Positions 18,507 to 26,997 of a stretch of DNA of 64,000 nt are shown here, one piece after another. The notes under the pieces were generated by a model. That model saw nothing but the letters and a program-made list of their open reading frames with translations. It was not told where the DNA came from and did no database searches. The stretch is from the NCBI GenBank assembly GCA_030041305.1, contig JASHOC010000158.1, forward strand, positions 1-64,000, in the 5' to 3' direction. Source of the DNA: Acidobacteriaceae bacterium (GTDB taxonomy: Bacteria; Acidobacteriota; Terriglobia; Terriglobales; Acidobacteriaceae). Position 1 is the stretch's first letter. Each line of letters starts with the position of its first letter. Both the position numbers and the translations under genes were made by a program.

Positions 18507-18832
18507 CTATGGTTGTTTCGCCTTAATCTCATCGATCTTGTCGACCTGATAAGTGAACGCCACCAACGCCTTCTTCTGTTGCGCCGTCAGCTGGCTCATA
18601 TCCGCATGTTCCACCAGGACACGCAACGCGTCGCCAATTCTCCCTAGCTGCCTCCGTAGGTGCCCACATCTTCCAGGATCTTCTTTTCCATCTCCGGATC
18701 TGCCGTGCTCCCGACCGTGATGTTCACTAATCCGAACTGGCTGCCGATTGCGCGGAACCATGAATTCATGAAATCGAAGGCCTGATTAACCGCTCCCGAT
18801 AACGGGAAATTGACTCTGGATTCATTTTGCAT
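18507..18832 (-). pseudogene. Small protein gene interrupted by an apparent -1 frameshift
   Basis: Two overlapping minus-strand frames look like the halves of one protein of about 107 residues. The first (from the ATG at 18832, after a strong GAGGAGG ribosome-binding site) encodes SRVNFPLSGAVNQAFDFMNSWF...EKKILEDVGTYGG and stops at 18644. The second continues without resemblance upstream of the junction but sensibly afterwards, with LGRIGDALRVLVEHADMSQL and KKALVAFTYQVDKIDEIKAKQ, ending at 18507. Reading one base twice near 18650 joins them. No slippery heptamer is obvious at the junction, so a one-base deletion in the genome or assembly is the simplest explanation. Family and function unrecognised. 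Confidence 0.55.
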
Positions 18833-19295
18833 GGCTCCTCCTCAGTCCGCGCGCTTGTCTCGGGGCCTTTATTGGCGAGCGCATTGCCTGCTGGGTTCCT
18901 CAATCTTGCCCTGCCTGTTCGCATGCGCGGGCGCCTCTCGCTCAGTGGTGACGGCGGAATTGCAAATACCCTTCGGCGCCCCATGATCCTGTTGATCGAG
19001 AAGTTCCGGTTGCACAGCGGCCGGGGCCGGATTCTGTCTCCGGATGGGCGCGGGATAACGAGGATCGCTCTCCAGAGAGGCGGGTCATTTCTCTCAAGAT
19101 AAGATCGCCAACATGCCAGGGTGTCAGTGATCATTGACACGGAAGCGTGTGATCAGATTGCGGTCGTGCCGCCCTCGCAGACGGCAGCCGCTATCGCCCC
19201 CCGCACCAGGTCCACGGAAAAGCCAAATACGCACAGCTTGCATCGTCCCCGCCGCCGCAAGTAAGCGGGCGCTCCGCCAAAACCAGGCCCGCCAA
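18833..19295. other. Intergenic region, nothing recognised
   Basis: Open frames on both strands here have no ribosome-binding sites and low-complexity arginine-rich translations. A 6-bp inverted repeat (GCGGGC / GCCCGC at about 19266-19293) close to the end of the SnoaL-like gene could be part of a terminator, but the loop is large. Confidence 0.4.
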
Positions 19296-19934
19296 TCAAC
19301 CCGCAGGCGCGGGTCTGCGGCTGCGCCCGAGCCACTTGAAGACGAGGTGACCGAGGTAGAGCCACGCCAGCAGAAACAGACTCACGGCGGCGACAATCCA
19401 CCAGCGCAGATGCTGAAGAACCTGGGAATAAGCGCTCCAGAGGTTGAAGGTCGACCACTCCTCGACGATGCGGCCGTCGACAATGCGAAAGATGGTGAAG
19501 CCACGCAATTCCAAATGAGTACCCGTAGGGGGCAAGCCCCCGTACCCGAAACGGGTGTGGGCGCCTCGGAAGATCCAAAGGATGGTGACGAGGTCATTTT
19601 GGGCCACCGTCTTTACCACCGTCATGTGCAAGTCGGGGAACGCCTGGAGTTCACTGCGCTGCCAGCCCTGATCGACCTCGGCCGAGGCGTCGCTGTGGAG
19701 GCCGTGGTTGAGGAAGTTGGGCGCGTAAATCTCCGCCGCGACTTCGGGGCGGCGCTGATTGAAAATCTCGTCAAAGACCCGGAGCGCGACGGCGCGATTC
19801 CGGTCCTCAAGCGATTGTGCGGCTGCGGCTGGCACGGCAGCGGGCTTCGCAGCGGCTGTCGATTGGGCGAGGAGAGGCGCACCTGCGAGAATCGCCAGGA
19901 TCGAAACTACATACGCTGATCTCAAGCGCAACAT
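19296..19934 (-). CDS. SnoaL-like protein with signal peptide and C-terminal membrane anchor
   Basis: 212 residues; the ATG at 19934 is preceded at the right distance by GGAGGTG, making it better than the ATG five codons upstream. Residues 1-24 form a signal peptide (LRSAYVVSILAILAGAPLLAQ). Residues 45-160 have the SnoaL/ester-cyclase pattern: NRAVALRVFDEIFNQRRPEVAAEIYAPNFLNH, LQAFPDLHMTVVKTVAQNDLVTILWIFRGAH and ELRGFTIFRIVDGRIVEEWSTFN. A transmembrane helix (WWIVAAVSLFLLAWLYLGHLVF) follows near the end. The fold usually binds small hydrophobic molecules and is either a cyclase/isomerase or a binding protein; no catalytic assignment is possible. The combination of export signal and C-terminal anchor is uncommon. 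Confidence 0.78.
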   Translation of the reverse strand: MLRLRSAYVVSILAILAGAPLLAQSTAAAKPAAVPAAAAQSLEDRNRAVALRVFDEIFNQRRPEVAAEIYAPNFLNHGLHSDASAEVDQGWQRSELQAFPDLHMTVVKTVAQNDLVTILWIFRGAHTRFGYGGLPPTGTHLELRGFTIFRIVDGRIVEEWSTFNLWSAYSQVLQHLRWWIVAAVSLFLLAWLYLGHLVFKWLGRSRRPAPAG

Positions 19935-20025
19935 CTTCACCTCCGGCATGGACGGGTGTGTAGATCAAGACTCGCGCAGCGGACTCCCGATCGCGCAACA
20001 ACCTCTGCCGGTCACTTCCAACCAT

Positions 20026-21129
20026 TCAACCGAGATTGTATTCCTGCCTCTTCGCCACACTCCCCACCCGCTCCGGAAGCTCGTTCATCGGACCCATCCA
20101 TTGCAATTCCTGCTCGATGTCCTCATGGAGCTTGTACTTTTTCTCCACCGAAGCGATGCTGGCGCCGGTAATTTCAATCTTCGCTAAGTCGAATTGGCCC
20201 AGCCCGGCCTGGCTGCAATAGATCAGGTAGCCCATCCAATCGGGGTTGATGCCCATCGCTGCAATCCCCACGCGATCCGCAGCGACAAAATCCGTCGAGG
20301 CGATGGCGATATGCGACGCCACCGCCGTGCCGTCCCCGGGGCCATTGCCTTCCATCCCTTCAAATCCGTCGATCACCGCCAATCCCCAGTGGGGCTGCAG
20401 TTTTTGCGCCTTCACCAGCATGTTCAAGTGCATCTGGCGGACGCCCGCATGAAACTTGCGCTTGTCGTTCCAGCGGCCGTCGCCGGGCGCGCTGTGCAAG
20501 GGCGATCCCAGAACCATGTTCTTCACCGCCAGGGTCGCCACCACGGCGTTGTGCGTCTTTAGCATGGCGCTGCTGATTACGTATGCATCGGGATCGAGCA
20601 GCCGCGCCGCCAGGCGCACAGGAACGACGTGCAGGTCGTAGTCGACCAATGTGCCCGTCTCGTATTTGCCCTCCCGGTTCAGATCCACCAGGCTCACCTG
20701 CTGTTGACGGCGTTCCGTGGTAAGCCGGGGGTACTTGAAATTTTCAAATCCCTCCAGCGTATCGCCGGCCGCCGCTTCCGCAATCACCACTGGGCCCCGG
20801 AATCGCGGCTCCAGGTAATCCAGTATGCCGCGCAGGGCATCCGCGTGGGTCGCGGCGAGCTGGTTGTCGCTTGAAACGTTATTGGGTTTGATAACGACGT
20901 ATTTCTTGCGCGCAAGTCCCGCCCGAATCTGCTCGTCGATGCTCTCGAGCGCCGCAGTGACGTTCTTGCGCCGGTCGTCGCCGTGAACCAGCGCAACCTT
21001 GGCGCGAGGGGCCGCAACCTGAACCGTCCCCATCCCGCTCCATGGCGTGGATTGCGCCTTTAATATTTGCGCACGCAACAGAAGACCGGCGCCCGCTGCC
21101 TGGACAAATTCTCTCCGCGATAGATTCAT
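20026..21129 (-). CDS. Tat-exported DUF362 domain protein
   Basis: 367 residues from the ATG giving MNLSRREFVQAAGAGLLL, a twin-arginine signal; the frame extends six codons upstream. DUF362 elements: KYVVIKPNNVSSDN, GPVVIAEAAAGDTLEGFENF, the DAYVISSAMLKTHNAVVATLAVKNMVLGSPLH block and WGLAVIDGFEGMEGNGPGDGT with STDFVAADRVGIAAMGINP. The lysine-rich MLKTHN...VKN and the aspartate of the D-R-V-G-I region align with the other two family members in this window (1244-2941 and 3218-4402). It differs from them by a short C-terminal tail without a beta domain. The function of exported DUF362 proteins is unknown. Confidence 0.85.
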   Translation of the reverse strand: MNLSRREFVQAAGAGLLLRAQILKAQSTPWSGMGTVQVAAPRAKVALVHGDDRRKNVTAALESIDEQIRAGLARKKYVVIKPNNVSSDNQLAATHADALRGILDYLEPRFRGPVVIAEAAAGDTLEGFENFKYPRLTTERRQQQVSLVDLNREGKYETGTLVDYDLHVVPVRLAARLLDPDAYVISSAMLKTHNAVVATLAVKNMVLGSPLHSAPGDGRWNDKRKFHAGVRQMHLNMLVKAQKLQPHWGLAVIDGFEGMEGNGPGDGTAVASHIAIASTDFVAADRVGIAAMGINPDWMGYLIYCSQAGLGQFDLAKIEITGASIASVEKKYKLHEDIEQELQWMGPMNELPERVGSVAKRQEYNLG

Positions 21130-21350
21130 GGACCACCCCGCTGCCATCGATCATTGGAGCCTGATCGGGCGCGAAGCGGTGACCGCCATCACAAGGATGG
21201 CTGAGTTTCGACAGGGATTTTTCGCGACGTATTTCCGGCTGAAACTCTCTCTGGCGGGCTACGGCGAAACCAGAGATCGTTCATCCGGTCAGGGCCCGTA
21301 CAAGGTCGTCGCTCCCTGAGGGCGCGTCGACTTGAATGCACGCAGCGGAG

Positions 21351-21827
21351 CTACTCGTTCACGCCCGAAGCCGCTTCAAATCCCGCCACTTGCCCCGCGG
21401 GAGTCGCGCTTTCCGGCGCCGCAGGCGTAAACTGGGCGGTCTTCGCGTTGATGGCGGTCGAGTAATCGGGGCCGAGACCGAGCTTCTCGAGCGCTCGCGA
21501 GTCCGGCATCAACTTCGTCTGCCATCCCTGATCCGCCTGGAATTTTTGCATGGCGGCAATCGTCGTGGCGTCCCAATTGCCGGTCGGTTCACCGTTGAGA
21601 TAGTGCACGCGAATCAGCGCTTCTTGAATCTGCGTCACGCGTTCCGGCTCAATCGCTTGCTGCCCGCGGATATGGTGGCTTCTACGCCGCGTCACATGAC
21701 CCGTCACATGCCGAGTGTGATGCATTTGCCCTGCCGTGGGAGCCCGATGCACATGGGAAGCAAATGCCGGTGACGCAAGCATCGAGAACGAAAACAGCAG
21801 TGCTGGGAGAGTTCGACAGGAAAGCAC
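21351..21827 (-). CDS. Exported protein with peptidoglycan-binding domain
   Basis: 158 residues, starting with GTG at 21827 after a GGAG sequence. A signal peptide (LPALLFSFSMLASPAFA) is followed by a histidine/arginine-rich linker (HHTRHVTGHVTRRRSHHIRG). Residues 58-115 match the PG_binding_1 fold: RVTQIQEALIRVHYLNGEPTGNWDATTIAAMQKFQADQGW. The C-terminal 45 residues are alanine/proline-rich. It has no enzymatic domain, so it is a wall-binding or scaffolding protein. It lies between the HtrA protease and the DUF362 gene on the same strand, with gaps of 156 and 221 bases. Confidence 0.82.
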   Translation of the reverse strand: MLSCRTLPALLFSFSMLASPAFASHVHRAPTAGQMHHTRHVTGHVTRRRSHHIRGQQAIEPERVTQIQEALIRVHYLNGEPTGNWDATTIAAMQKFQADQGWQTKLMPDSRALEKLGLGPDYSTAINAKTAQFTPAAPESATPAGQVAGFEAASGVNE

Positions 21828-21983
21828 GCTCTACCGCTCCTCGTTAAAAAGTTTGATCTTTCTGAGCAGTTTAGCCAAGGTGTCGCATCCTGGCAAGCGA
21901 AAAGTATTCCATTTCCGGAAATTCCGATGGTGCTTGCCCGGTATGGGTGCCGGCGTCCAGAATCCGCAACCGCCGCCCAAGCC

Positions 21984-23606
21984 TTATTGCAACGTTCCGC
22001 CCACGTAGTTAATGCCTTGCTCGGGATGATGTGGATCCATCACCTCGAAGACTACGTCGTCTCCGGTTTTCAGCTTCTGCACCACCGCGTCGAACTGGTC
22101 TTTGTTGCCGGTGGGTTGACGGTTCACGTGCGTTATCACCAGCCCCGGCTCGAGGCCCTGGAGATCGGCAAACGATCCCGTGCGCACTGACTCGATCACC
22201 ACACCCGGCGTCTTCAGCTTCCCCTGGTCCGCCTGCGACTCCTCCTGGACCACGATCCCCAGTTTCGCTTCACCCGCGCTCTCCGTCGATTCTGGGTTCA
22301 CCTGCGGCTGCCGGGTGCCGAGGTCGGCAAACACCTTGTCGCGATCGCCGATCGTCACCGACGCTATATCCTGCTTCCCGCTCCGCAAATAGCCCAACTG
22401 CACCGTCGAACCCGGCCGGCGGCTGGCGATTTCGTCCACCAGGGCGTCGCCGTCCTTCACCGGCCGGCCGTCCACGCTGGTGATGATGTCGCCATCCTTC
22501 AGCCCCGCTCGATCCGCAGGCCCGCCGGGCTGCACTTGCTGCACCAGCACCCCATTCTTGAATCCGTAAACGCGATTCACGGCGTCCGAGAGGCCTTCGC
22601 GGAACTGGATGCCGATCGACCCGCGCACCACCTTGTGCGTGGGGCTGATGAGGTCGTTATACACCGCGACCACGGTATTTGACGGCATGGCGAAGCCGAT
22701 GCCCTGGTAACCGGCCGACTGGGTGTAAATCGCCGTGTTGACTCCAATCACGTTCCCGTTCATATCCAGCAACGGCCCGCCTGAGTTACCCGGATTGATG
22801 GCCGCATCGGTCTGCAGGAAGTGCTGGAATTGGCCGCTCGGCCCCGGCTCGATCGTCCGGTTCTTGGCCGAGATAATCCCGGCCGTGACGGTCTGCGAAA
22901 GCGCAAACGGGCTGCCGATGGCTTCTACCCAATCGCCCACCTGCACGTTGTCGGAGTTGCCCATCTTCATCGTCGGCAACGGCCCACCGGCGTCGATCTT
23001 GATCACCGCGAGGTCAGTGGCCTTGTCGATGCCGATGACCCGCGCCGGCCGCCCCAAATCCTGCGAGTCCGGATCCGTCGAGAGCTTCACGTAAATCTTG
23101 TCCGCCTTATCGACCACGTGGTCGTTGGTGATGATGTAACCCCGCGGATCGACAATAAATCCCGAGCCCAGCGATTCTTGCACGCCGCCGCCCCCATCCC
23201 CCTGGTCGGGCGAGGGAATCTGGCCGCCAAAGAAACGGTTGAAAAAGTCCTGGAAGTTGTCTTCGCCGTCGCCCTGGCCCTGGCCGTCGTCTCCCGGATT
23301 CTGCGGCAAGGGCAGCGCACGGCCATGAAATTGACGCCGGTTCTCCGACTGCTTGGGCAGGGTTTGGGTGTTGATGTTCACCACCGCCGGTCCCACTTGT
23401 TTGGCGATGCGCACAAACTCGTTGCTCGCGATCGGGGAATTCACGATCTTCAGCGGGGTCGCGTCAACGCTGGAAGGTTGCTGCTCCTGGCCCCGCACCC
23501 CGTGAACGGCAAAGGAACCCGCGACAATGGCGACGGTAAGGGTTGCCAGCACTACATAGGCCGAAGCGAGACGGCGCGTACGCAGCCGTGCGAAGAGCGA
23601 TTTCAT
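21984..23606 (-). CDS. Periplasmic serine protease/chaperone, HtrA/DegP family
   Basis: 540 residues from the ATG at 23606 (a GAGG lies upstream; a TTG three codons earlier is possible). One membrane-spanning signal/anchor (ASAYVVLATLTVAIVAGSF) is followed by a trypsin-like domain with the complete triad: His163 in TNDHVVD, Asp198 in TDLAVIKID, Ser275 in PGNSGGPL. Two PDZ domains follow: GVLVQQVQPGGPADRAGLKDGDIITSVDG and GVVIESVRTGSFADLQGLEPGLVITHVN. A glycine-rich LA-loop-like insert (DGQGQGDGEDN) sits before the protease core. Its role is degradation and refolding of damaged envelope proteins. It is a stress-response gene, but no specific regulatory site was identified upstream. Confidence 0.95.
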   Translation of the reverse strand: MKSLFARLRTRRLASAYVVLATLTVAIVAGSFAVHGVRGQEQQPSSVDATPLKIVNSPIASNEFVRIAKQVGPAVVNINTQTLPKQSENRRQFHGRALPLPQNPGDDGQGQGDGEDNFQDFFNRFFGGQIPSPDQGDGGGGVQESLGSGFIVDPRGYIITNDHVVDKADKIYVKLSTDPDSQDLGRPARVIGIDKATDLAVIKIDAGGPLPTMKMGNSDNVQVGDWVEAIGSPFALSQTVTAGIISAKNRTIEPGPSGQFQHFLQTDAAINPGNSGGPLLDMNGNVIGVNTAIYTQSAGYQGIGFAMPSNTVVAVYNDLISPTHKVVRGSIGIQFREGLSDAVNRVYGFKNGVLVQQVQPGGPADRAGLKDGDIITSVDGRPVKDGDALVDEIASRRPGSTVQLGYLRSGKQDIASVTIGDRDKVFADLGTRQPQVNPESTESAGEAKLGIVVQEESQADQGKLKTPGVVIESVRTGSFADLQGLEPGLVITHVNRQPTGNKDQFDAVVQKLKTGDDVVFEVMDPHHPEQGINYVGGTLQ

Positions 23607-24073
23607 GGACTTCAATAACCTCGTAAGGCGCCGACTTGAGCAGTTCCAGAGTTGCTATGCCTCGGAGCCAAGTGGCTTTATCCCTAAGAAAAAGCCGCCT
23701 TGCACGATCTCGGAAAGTGCAGATGACCTGTGGAACTGCTCTAGGCCCGAATTGTCCGATGCGTCAACGTCCAGTATATCCAGTCCGGATGATCCTGTGC
23801 GGGAATTCCATCTCCGCGTCTTGGCCGCGGGCGCGACAAGCCCCTTCCCTTTCCAGATTAGATGCCGTCCCGCGCAAGGCGTCATTGGGGGGACAACCTA
23901 AAACAATTAGACGCGACATAAACCAGCAGGTACACGACCGCCCGGGACTTGGCTTTTTAAACTTGGCTTTCCCCGCGTCCGGCCTCGAAAACACCCCGGC
24001 ATGATCGCGACCGTGGCCGGGCTTGACCACGCCCGCGGACAAGCGGGCTGCGCTCGGGGAGTGCGCTGGGGCG
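23607..24073. other. Intergenic region, nothing recognised
   Basis: Separates HtrA from the M20 peptidase gene. The short frames here have no family resemblance or ribosome-binding site. A promoter for htrA is expected in the last 150 bases before 23606, but no clear consensus was seen. Confidence 0.4.
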
Positions 24074-25333
24074 CTACTGCTCCGCTGCCCATTCCAGCAT
24101 GGTAAGTGTCAGCAGGAGCACTCGCCGGAGGCCCAGTTCGCGGTTTTTCGCGCAATACCACTCGCCCAGCGTGTGCGCGGCGCCGCCTTCGCCCCCCGCA
24201 CCGAGAGACAAGGCCGGCACCCCCAGCGAAAGGGGAAGATTGGCGTCGGTCGAGCCAAGGCGCAGATCGGTGCGCAGGCCCAGATGCCGGTCCACGGCGC
24301 GCAACGCCGCCAGCAGCGGCGATTCTTCGGGCAGCACCGCGGCAGGACGCTCCCCGATTTTGGCCACACTGTAGGAAAGCAATCCGCGGCCTCCGCCTGG
24401 GGCGTTCTTCGCCTGGGCGTTGGCGCGGGTAATGGCATCCTCCACGGCGCGGTGCAAGGCCACTTCCAGCCGCACCAGTTGCTCGGGCGCCGTAGAACGG
24501 AAATCGACGGCCGCTTGGGCGTTCTCCGGGATGGAGTTGACGCTGGTTCCCCCGCGGATGGTGCCAAAGTTGACCGTGGTGCGCGGCTCCTCGGGCACAT
24601 CCACCGCCGCCAGCGCGGCCAGGGCCACGGCGAGCGCCGCAATCGGATTCGGCGTGCCCGCGTCCGTAAAACTGTGCCCGCCGGGGCCCGTGATGTTCAC
24701 CTGGTAACGGCTGCAGCCGATCGCCTGCGTGACGGCGGTGTCAGCCCCGGCGCCGTCGAGCACCACGTGCGCGGCAATGCGCCCGGCCCACGCGCTCTGC
24801 TGGTAAACGTGCCGCACGCCGCGCAGGTCGCCCTCGCCTTCTTCGCCTACGTTGCCCACAAACACTAGCGGCGCCGGCAATTCCACACCGCCCCGAATCA
24901 GTGCATGCGCAAGGGCCAACATGCCCGCCAGTCCCGCGCCGTTGTCGCAAGCCCCCGGCGCCTTCAACCGGTCGCCTTCCAGCACGGCGTGAATCGGCGT
25001 CCCGGCGGGAAACACCGTATCCAGGTGCGCCGAAAGCAACACCACCGGCCCCGTGCTTTCCGGCGGCAGCCCTGTAGCCGCCAGCACCCCCCATACGTTG
25101 CCCGCGGCGTCGGTTTCCACCTGCTGCAAACCCGCCTCCGCAAAGCGCGCGGCCAGCCATTCTCCACGCGCCTTTTCGCCAAACGGCGGCGCGGGAATCT
25201 GCACCAGCTCCGCTTGCCAGTCCATGATGGTCTTCGGATTTCCGTGCAACCAGGCAAAAGCCAAGTGAACTGGCCTACGCGCCGCTAGCGCCGTGATCCG
25301 GGCATACGTCGAGTTGCGAGTCAAAAGCGGCAT
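24074..25333 (-). CDS. M20 family metallopeptidase
   Basis: 419 residues from the ATG giving MPLLTRNSTYARITALAARRPVHLA; the frame is open 150 codons further upstream, but that part is a glycine/arginine-rich artefact overlapping the truA gene. Dizinc-peptidase signatures: VVLLSAHLDTVFP (H-x-D), GACDNGAGLAGMLALAHAL, FVGNVGEEGEGDLRGVRHV and the dimerisation domain with GGTSVNSIPENAQAAVDFRS, ending in ALSLGAGGEGGAAHTLGEWY with the last histidine ligand. Closest in style to peptidase T/acetylornithine-deacetylase-like tri- or aminopeptidases. It has no signal peptide and acts in the cytoplasm. Confidence 0.9.
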   Translation of the reverse strand: MPLLTRNSTYARITALAARRPVHLAFAWLHGNPKTIMDWQAELVQIPAPPFGEKARGEWLAARFAEAGLQQVETDAAGNVWGVLAATGLPPESTGPVVLLSAHLDTVFPAGTPIHAVLEGDRLKAPGACDNGAGLAGMLALAHALIRGGVELPAPLVFVGNVGEEGEGDLRGVRHVYQQSAWAGRIAAHVVLDGAGADTAVTQAIGCSRYQVNITGPGGHSFTDAGTPNPIAALAVALAALAAVDVPEEPRTTVNFGTIRGGTSVNSIPENAQAAVDFRSTAPEQLVRLEVALHRAVEDAITRANAQAKNAPGGGRGLLSYSVAKIGERPAAVLPEESPLLAALRAVDRHLGLRTDLRLGSTDANLPLSLGVPALSLGAGGEGGAAHTLGEWYCAKNRELGLRRVLLLTLTMLEWAAEQ

Positions 25334-25364
25334 CCAGACGGTTTCAGGGTAGCAGGAACGGGGG

Positions 25365-25425
25365 CCACCCCGACCCTGATCTCTGCTCTCTGTTCTCTGT
25401 CCTCTGATCTTCGCTCTCTTGCGCC
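25365..25425. repeat. Low-complexity CTCTG-type repeat
   Basis: Irregular tandem copies of CTCTG(T/A)TCTCTG-like words between truA and the M20 gene. Probably a degenerate simple repeat; no function assigned. Confidence 0.45.
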
Positions 25426-25449
25426 CATTCCAGGTCCCGTGATCTTCGG

Positions 25450-26331
25450 CTAGCCCTCCGCTCCCGCAAGATCGCCCTCTTCCCCGCCGTACTCCACCGA
25501 ATGCAGAAACAAACCCCGCGCCGGCGCCGTGGGCCCGGCCGCCGAACGCGACCGCGCCGCCAAAATTCCGGCCATCGCCTCCACGCCGAAACGCCCGCGC
25601 CCCGCCTCGATCATGGTTCCCACAAGATTCCGCACCATGTGGTGCAGAAACCCGTTGCCGCGCACGCGATAAACAAGCAGCTCGCCGGCCTCGGTTTTCC
25701 GCCTCTCCCACAGCGAAGTGAAGATCGTCTTCACCGTGCCAGACACATCCGGAGTTGCCCCGGCCGCGGTTCCCACGCCGCATTCCTGCTCACGCATGTT
25801 TTCCCGTTCGGCCAAATCGGGATCGGCGGCGGCAAAGCTCGTAAAATCGTGTTCCCCCACAAAACTCCGGGCGCATGCGCCCATCGCCGCCACATCGAGC
25901 GGCCAGGGACATGCATATACATACCGCGCCAGGAGGGGCGGACAAACCGGCTCGAGAAAAATCCGGTACTCGTACGTCTTGGCCACCGCCGAGTGTCGCG
26001 CATGAAAGGTGCTGCGCACGGCTCTGGCCTCGGTCACGCGAATCGATAAAGGAAGCGTCCGATTCAGGGCGCGCAGCAGGTTGTCCGGCGGAATCGGCGC
26101 ATCGAGCACAAAGCTCGCCACCTGCGCCAGCGCGTGGACGCCGGCATCGGTGCGGCCGGAACCTTGCGGCAGTGGCCTTTCGCCCGTGATGCGGCCCAGC
26201 GCGGCCTGCAGTTCCCCTTGGATGGTCGCCTCCCCCGGCTGCACCTGCCAGCCTTTAAAGTCCGTTCCATCGTAGGCCAGGGTGAGCTTCCAGGTCTGGG
26301 GCTCCTGCGCGGGTTGGCTTCGCTCGCTCAA
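25450..26331 (-). CDS. truA: tRNA pseudouridine synthase A
   Basis: 293 residues. It isomerises uridines 38-40 in the anticodon stem of tRNAs. The catalytic aspartate is D62 in GRTDAGVHALAQVASF; other family blocks are TLAYDGTDFKGWQ, AVAKTYEYRIF, FVGEHDFTSFAA and YRVRGNGFLHHMVRNLVGTMIEAGRGR. The start appears to be TTG at 26331, since no ATG or GTG occurs before the conserved start of the domain. The C-terminus (residues 255-293) is longer than in E. coli. Housekeeping gene; its position next to the M20 peptidase gene has no clear functional meaning. Confidence 0.95.
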   Translation of the reverse strand: MSERSQPAQEPQTWKLTLAYDGTDFKGWQVQPGEATIQGELQAALGRITGERPLPQGSGRTDAGVHALAQVASFVLDAPIPPDNLLRALNRTLPLSIRVTEARAVRSTFHARHSAVAKTYEYRIFLEPVCPPLLARYVYACPWPLDVAAMGACARSFVGEHDFTSFAAADPDLAERENMREQECGVGTAAGATPDVSGTVKTIFTSLWERRKTEAGELLVYRVRGNGFLHHMVRNLVGTMIEAGRGRFGVEAMAGILAARSRSAAGPTAPARGLFLHSVEYGGEEGDLAGAEG

Positions 26332-26457
26332 CGGAGTTAAGCCTACCGGACCGGCGTGCGACAGCGCATGCCAAAGCTCTTACGGGGCGGGGAACGCGGT
26401 TTTTCCCCCGAAAGCGGGGCTGCCGGGTTGCCAGGACGCGGGGGTGCGCGTTATTTT

Positions 26458-26471
26458 ACTAACCAGTTAGT
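26458..26471. promoter_or_regulatory. TetR-style operator palindrome
   Basis: ACTAAC-CA-GTTAGT, a perfect 6+6 inverted repeat with 2-base spacer, in AT-rich sequence (TTATTTTACTAACCAG) between truA and the TolC-like gene. Its shape fits TetR/AcrR-family operators that control efflux genes. No regulator gene adjoins it. That a TetR protein binds here is inferred from the pattern alone. Confidence 0.4.
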
Positions 26472-26898
26472 TAACGCGCCGCGCAGCCCGTCCACCGCCG
26501 TTCCCGCGAGGGGCCCGAGTGGCCGGCGCGGATGACTTTCTCATTGACTCCCGGCCGGACCGCCGGGGTGAGCTTCTCGGAACAGGTATCCCTGCCTCCG
26601 CGTAACCCGGATCGGCCGCCGCGTAATAATGAATCGACCTTGCATCTCAAACCGCAGAACCAACGAACCGCCGTGGAGTGAGGCAACCACTCAGCGCCCA
26701 TCCCGAGGTAGATCGTCCCAAGGACCACAACGATTTTCGTGGAGAAAAACTATGCATTCGATGTGTACTCGTGAGCTGGAGGATGAGGAATTCTGCGCCC
26801 CGCGCCTTGCGCGCCCATCCAGCCGCCCCACCGCGGCTACAGCGTTTTCGATTCAGCTCTTTACACAAGCCGGGAAGCCGGGCGGCGTTTTCCTTTCC

Positions 26899-26940
26899 GG
26901 GTCCCCGGCGAGTGATTTGTGCTCGCCGGGGTGGAAGCAA
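26899..26940. repeat. Dispersed hairpin repeat, family A, copy 1
   Basis: A perfect 10-bp stem (CCCCGGCGAG at 26903-26912, CTCGCCGGGG at 26922-26931) with loop TGATTTGTG, followed by TGGAAG. A second copy with the same arms and loop pattern lies at 62724-62760. It resembles REP-type intergenic elements. It interrupts the upstream part of the open frame leading into the TolC-like gene, arguing that this part is not translated. Confidence 0.65.
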
Positions 26941-26997
26941 ACCCAACCGTGCACAACGCCGACATGGCAAGATTTAAATCGAAAACGCTCGAGCCCC

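Larger units (their letters stand above)
26332..26997. other. Regulatory/intergenic region between truA and tolC-like gene
   Basis: Divergent intergenic region holding a TetR-style inverted repeat (26458-26471) and a dispersed hairpin repeat (26899-26940). An open frame running into the TolC-like gene passes through both repeat and linker, but its translation there lacks family features, so it is treated as non-coding. Confidence 0.5.
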
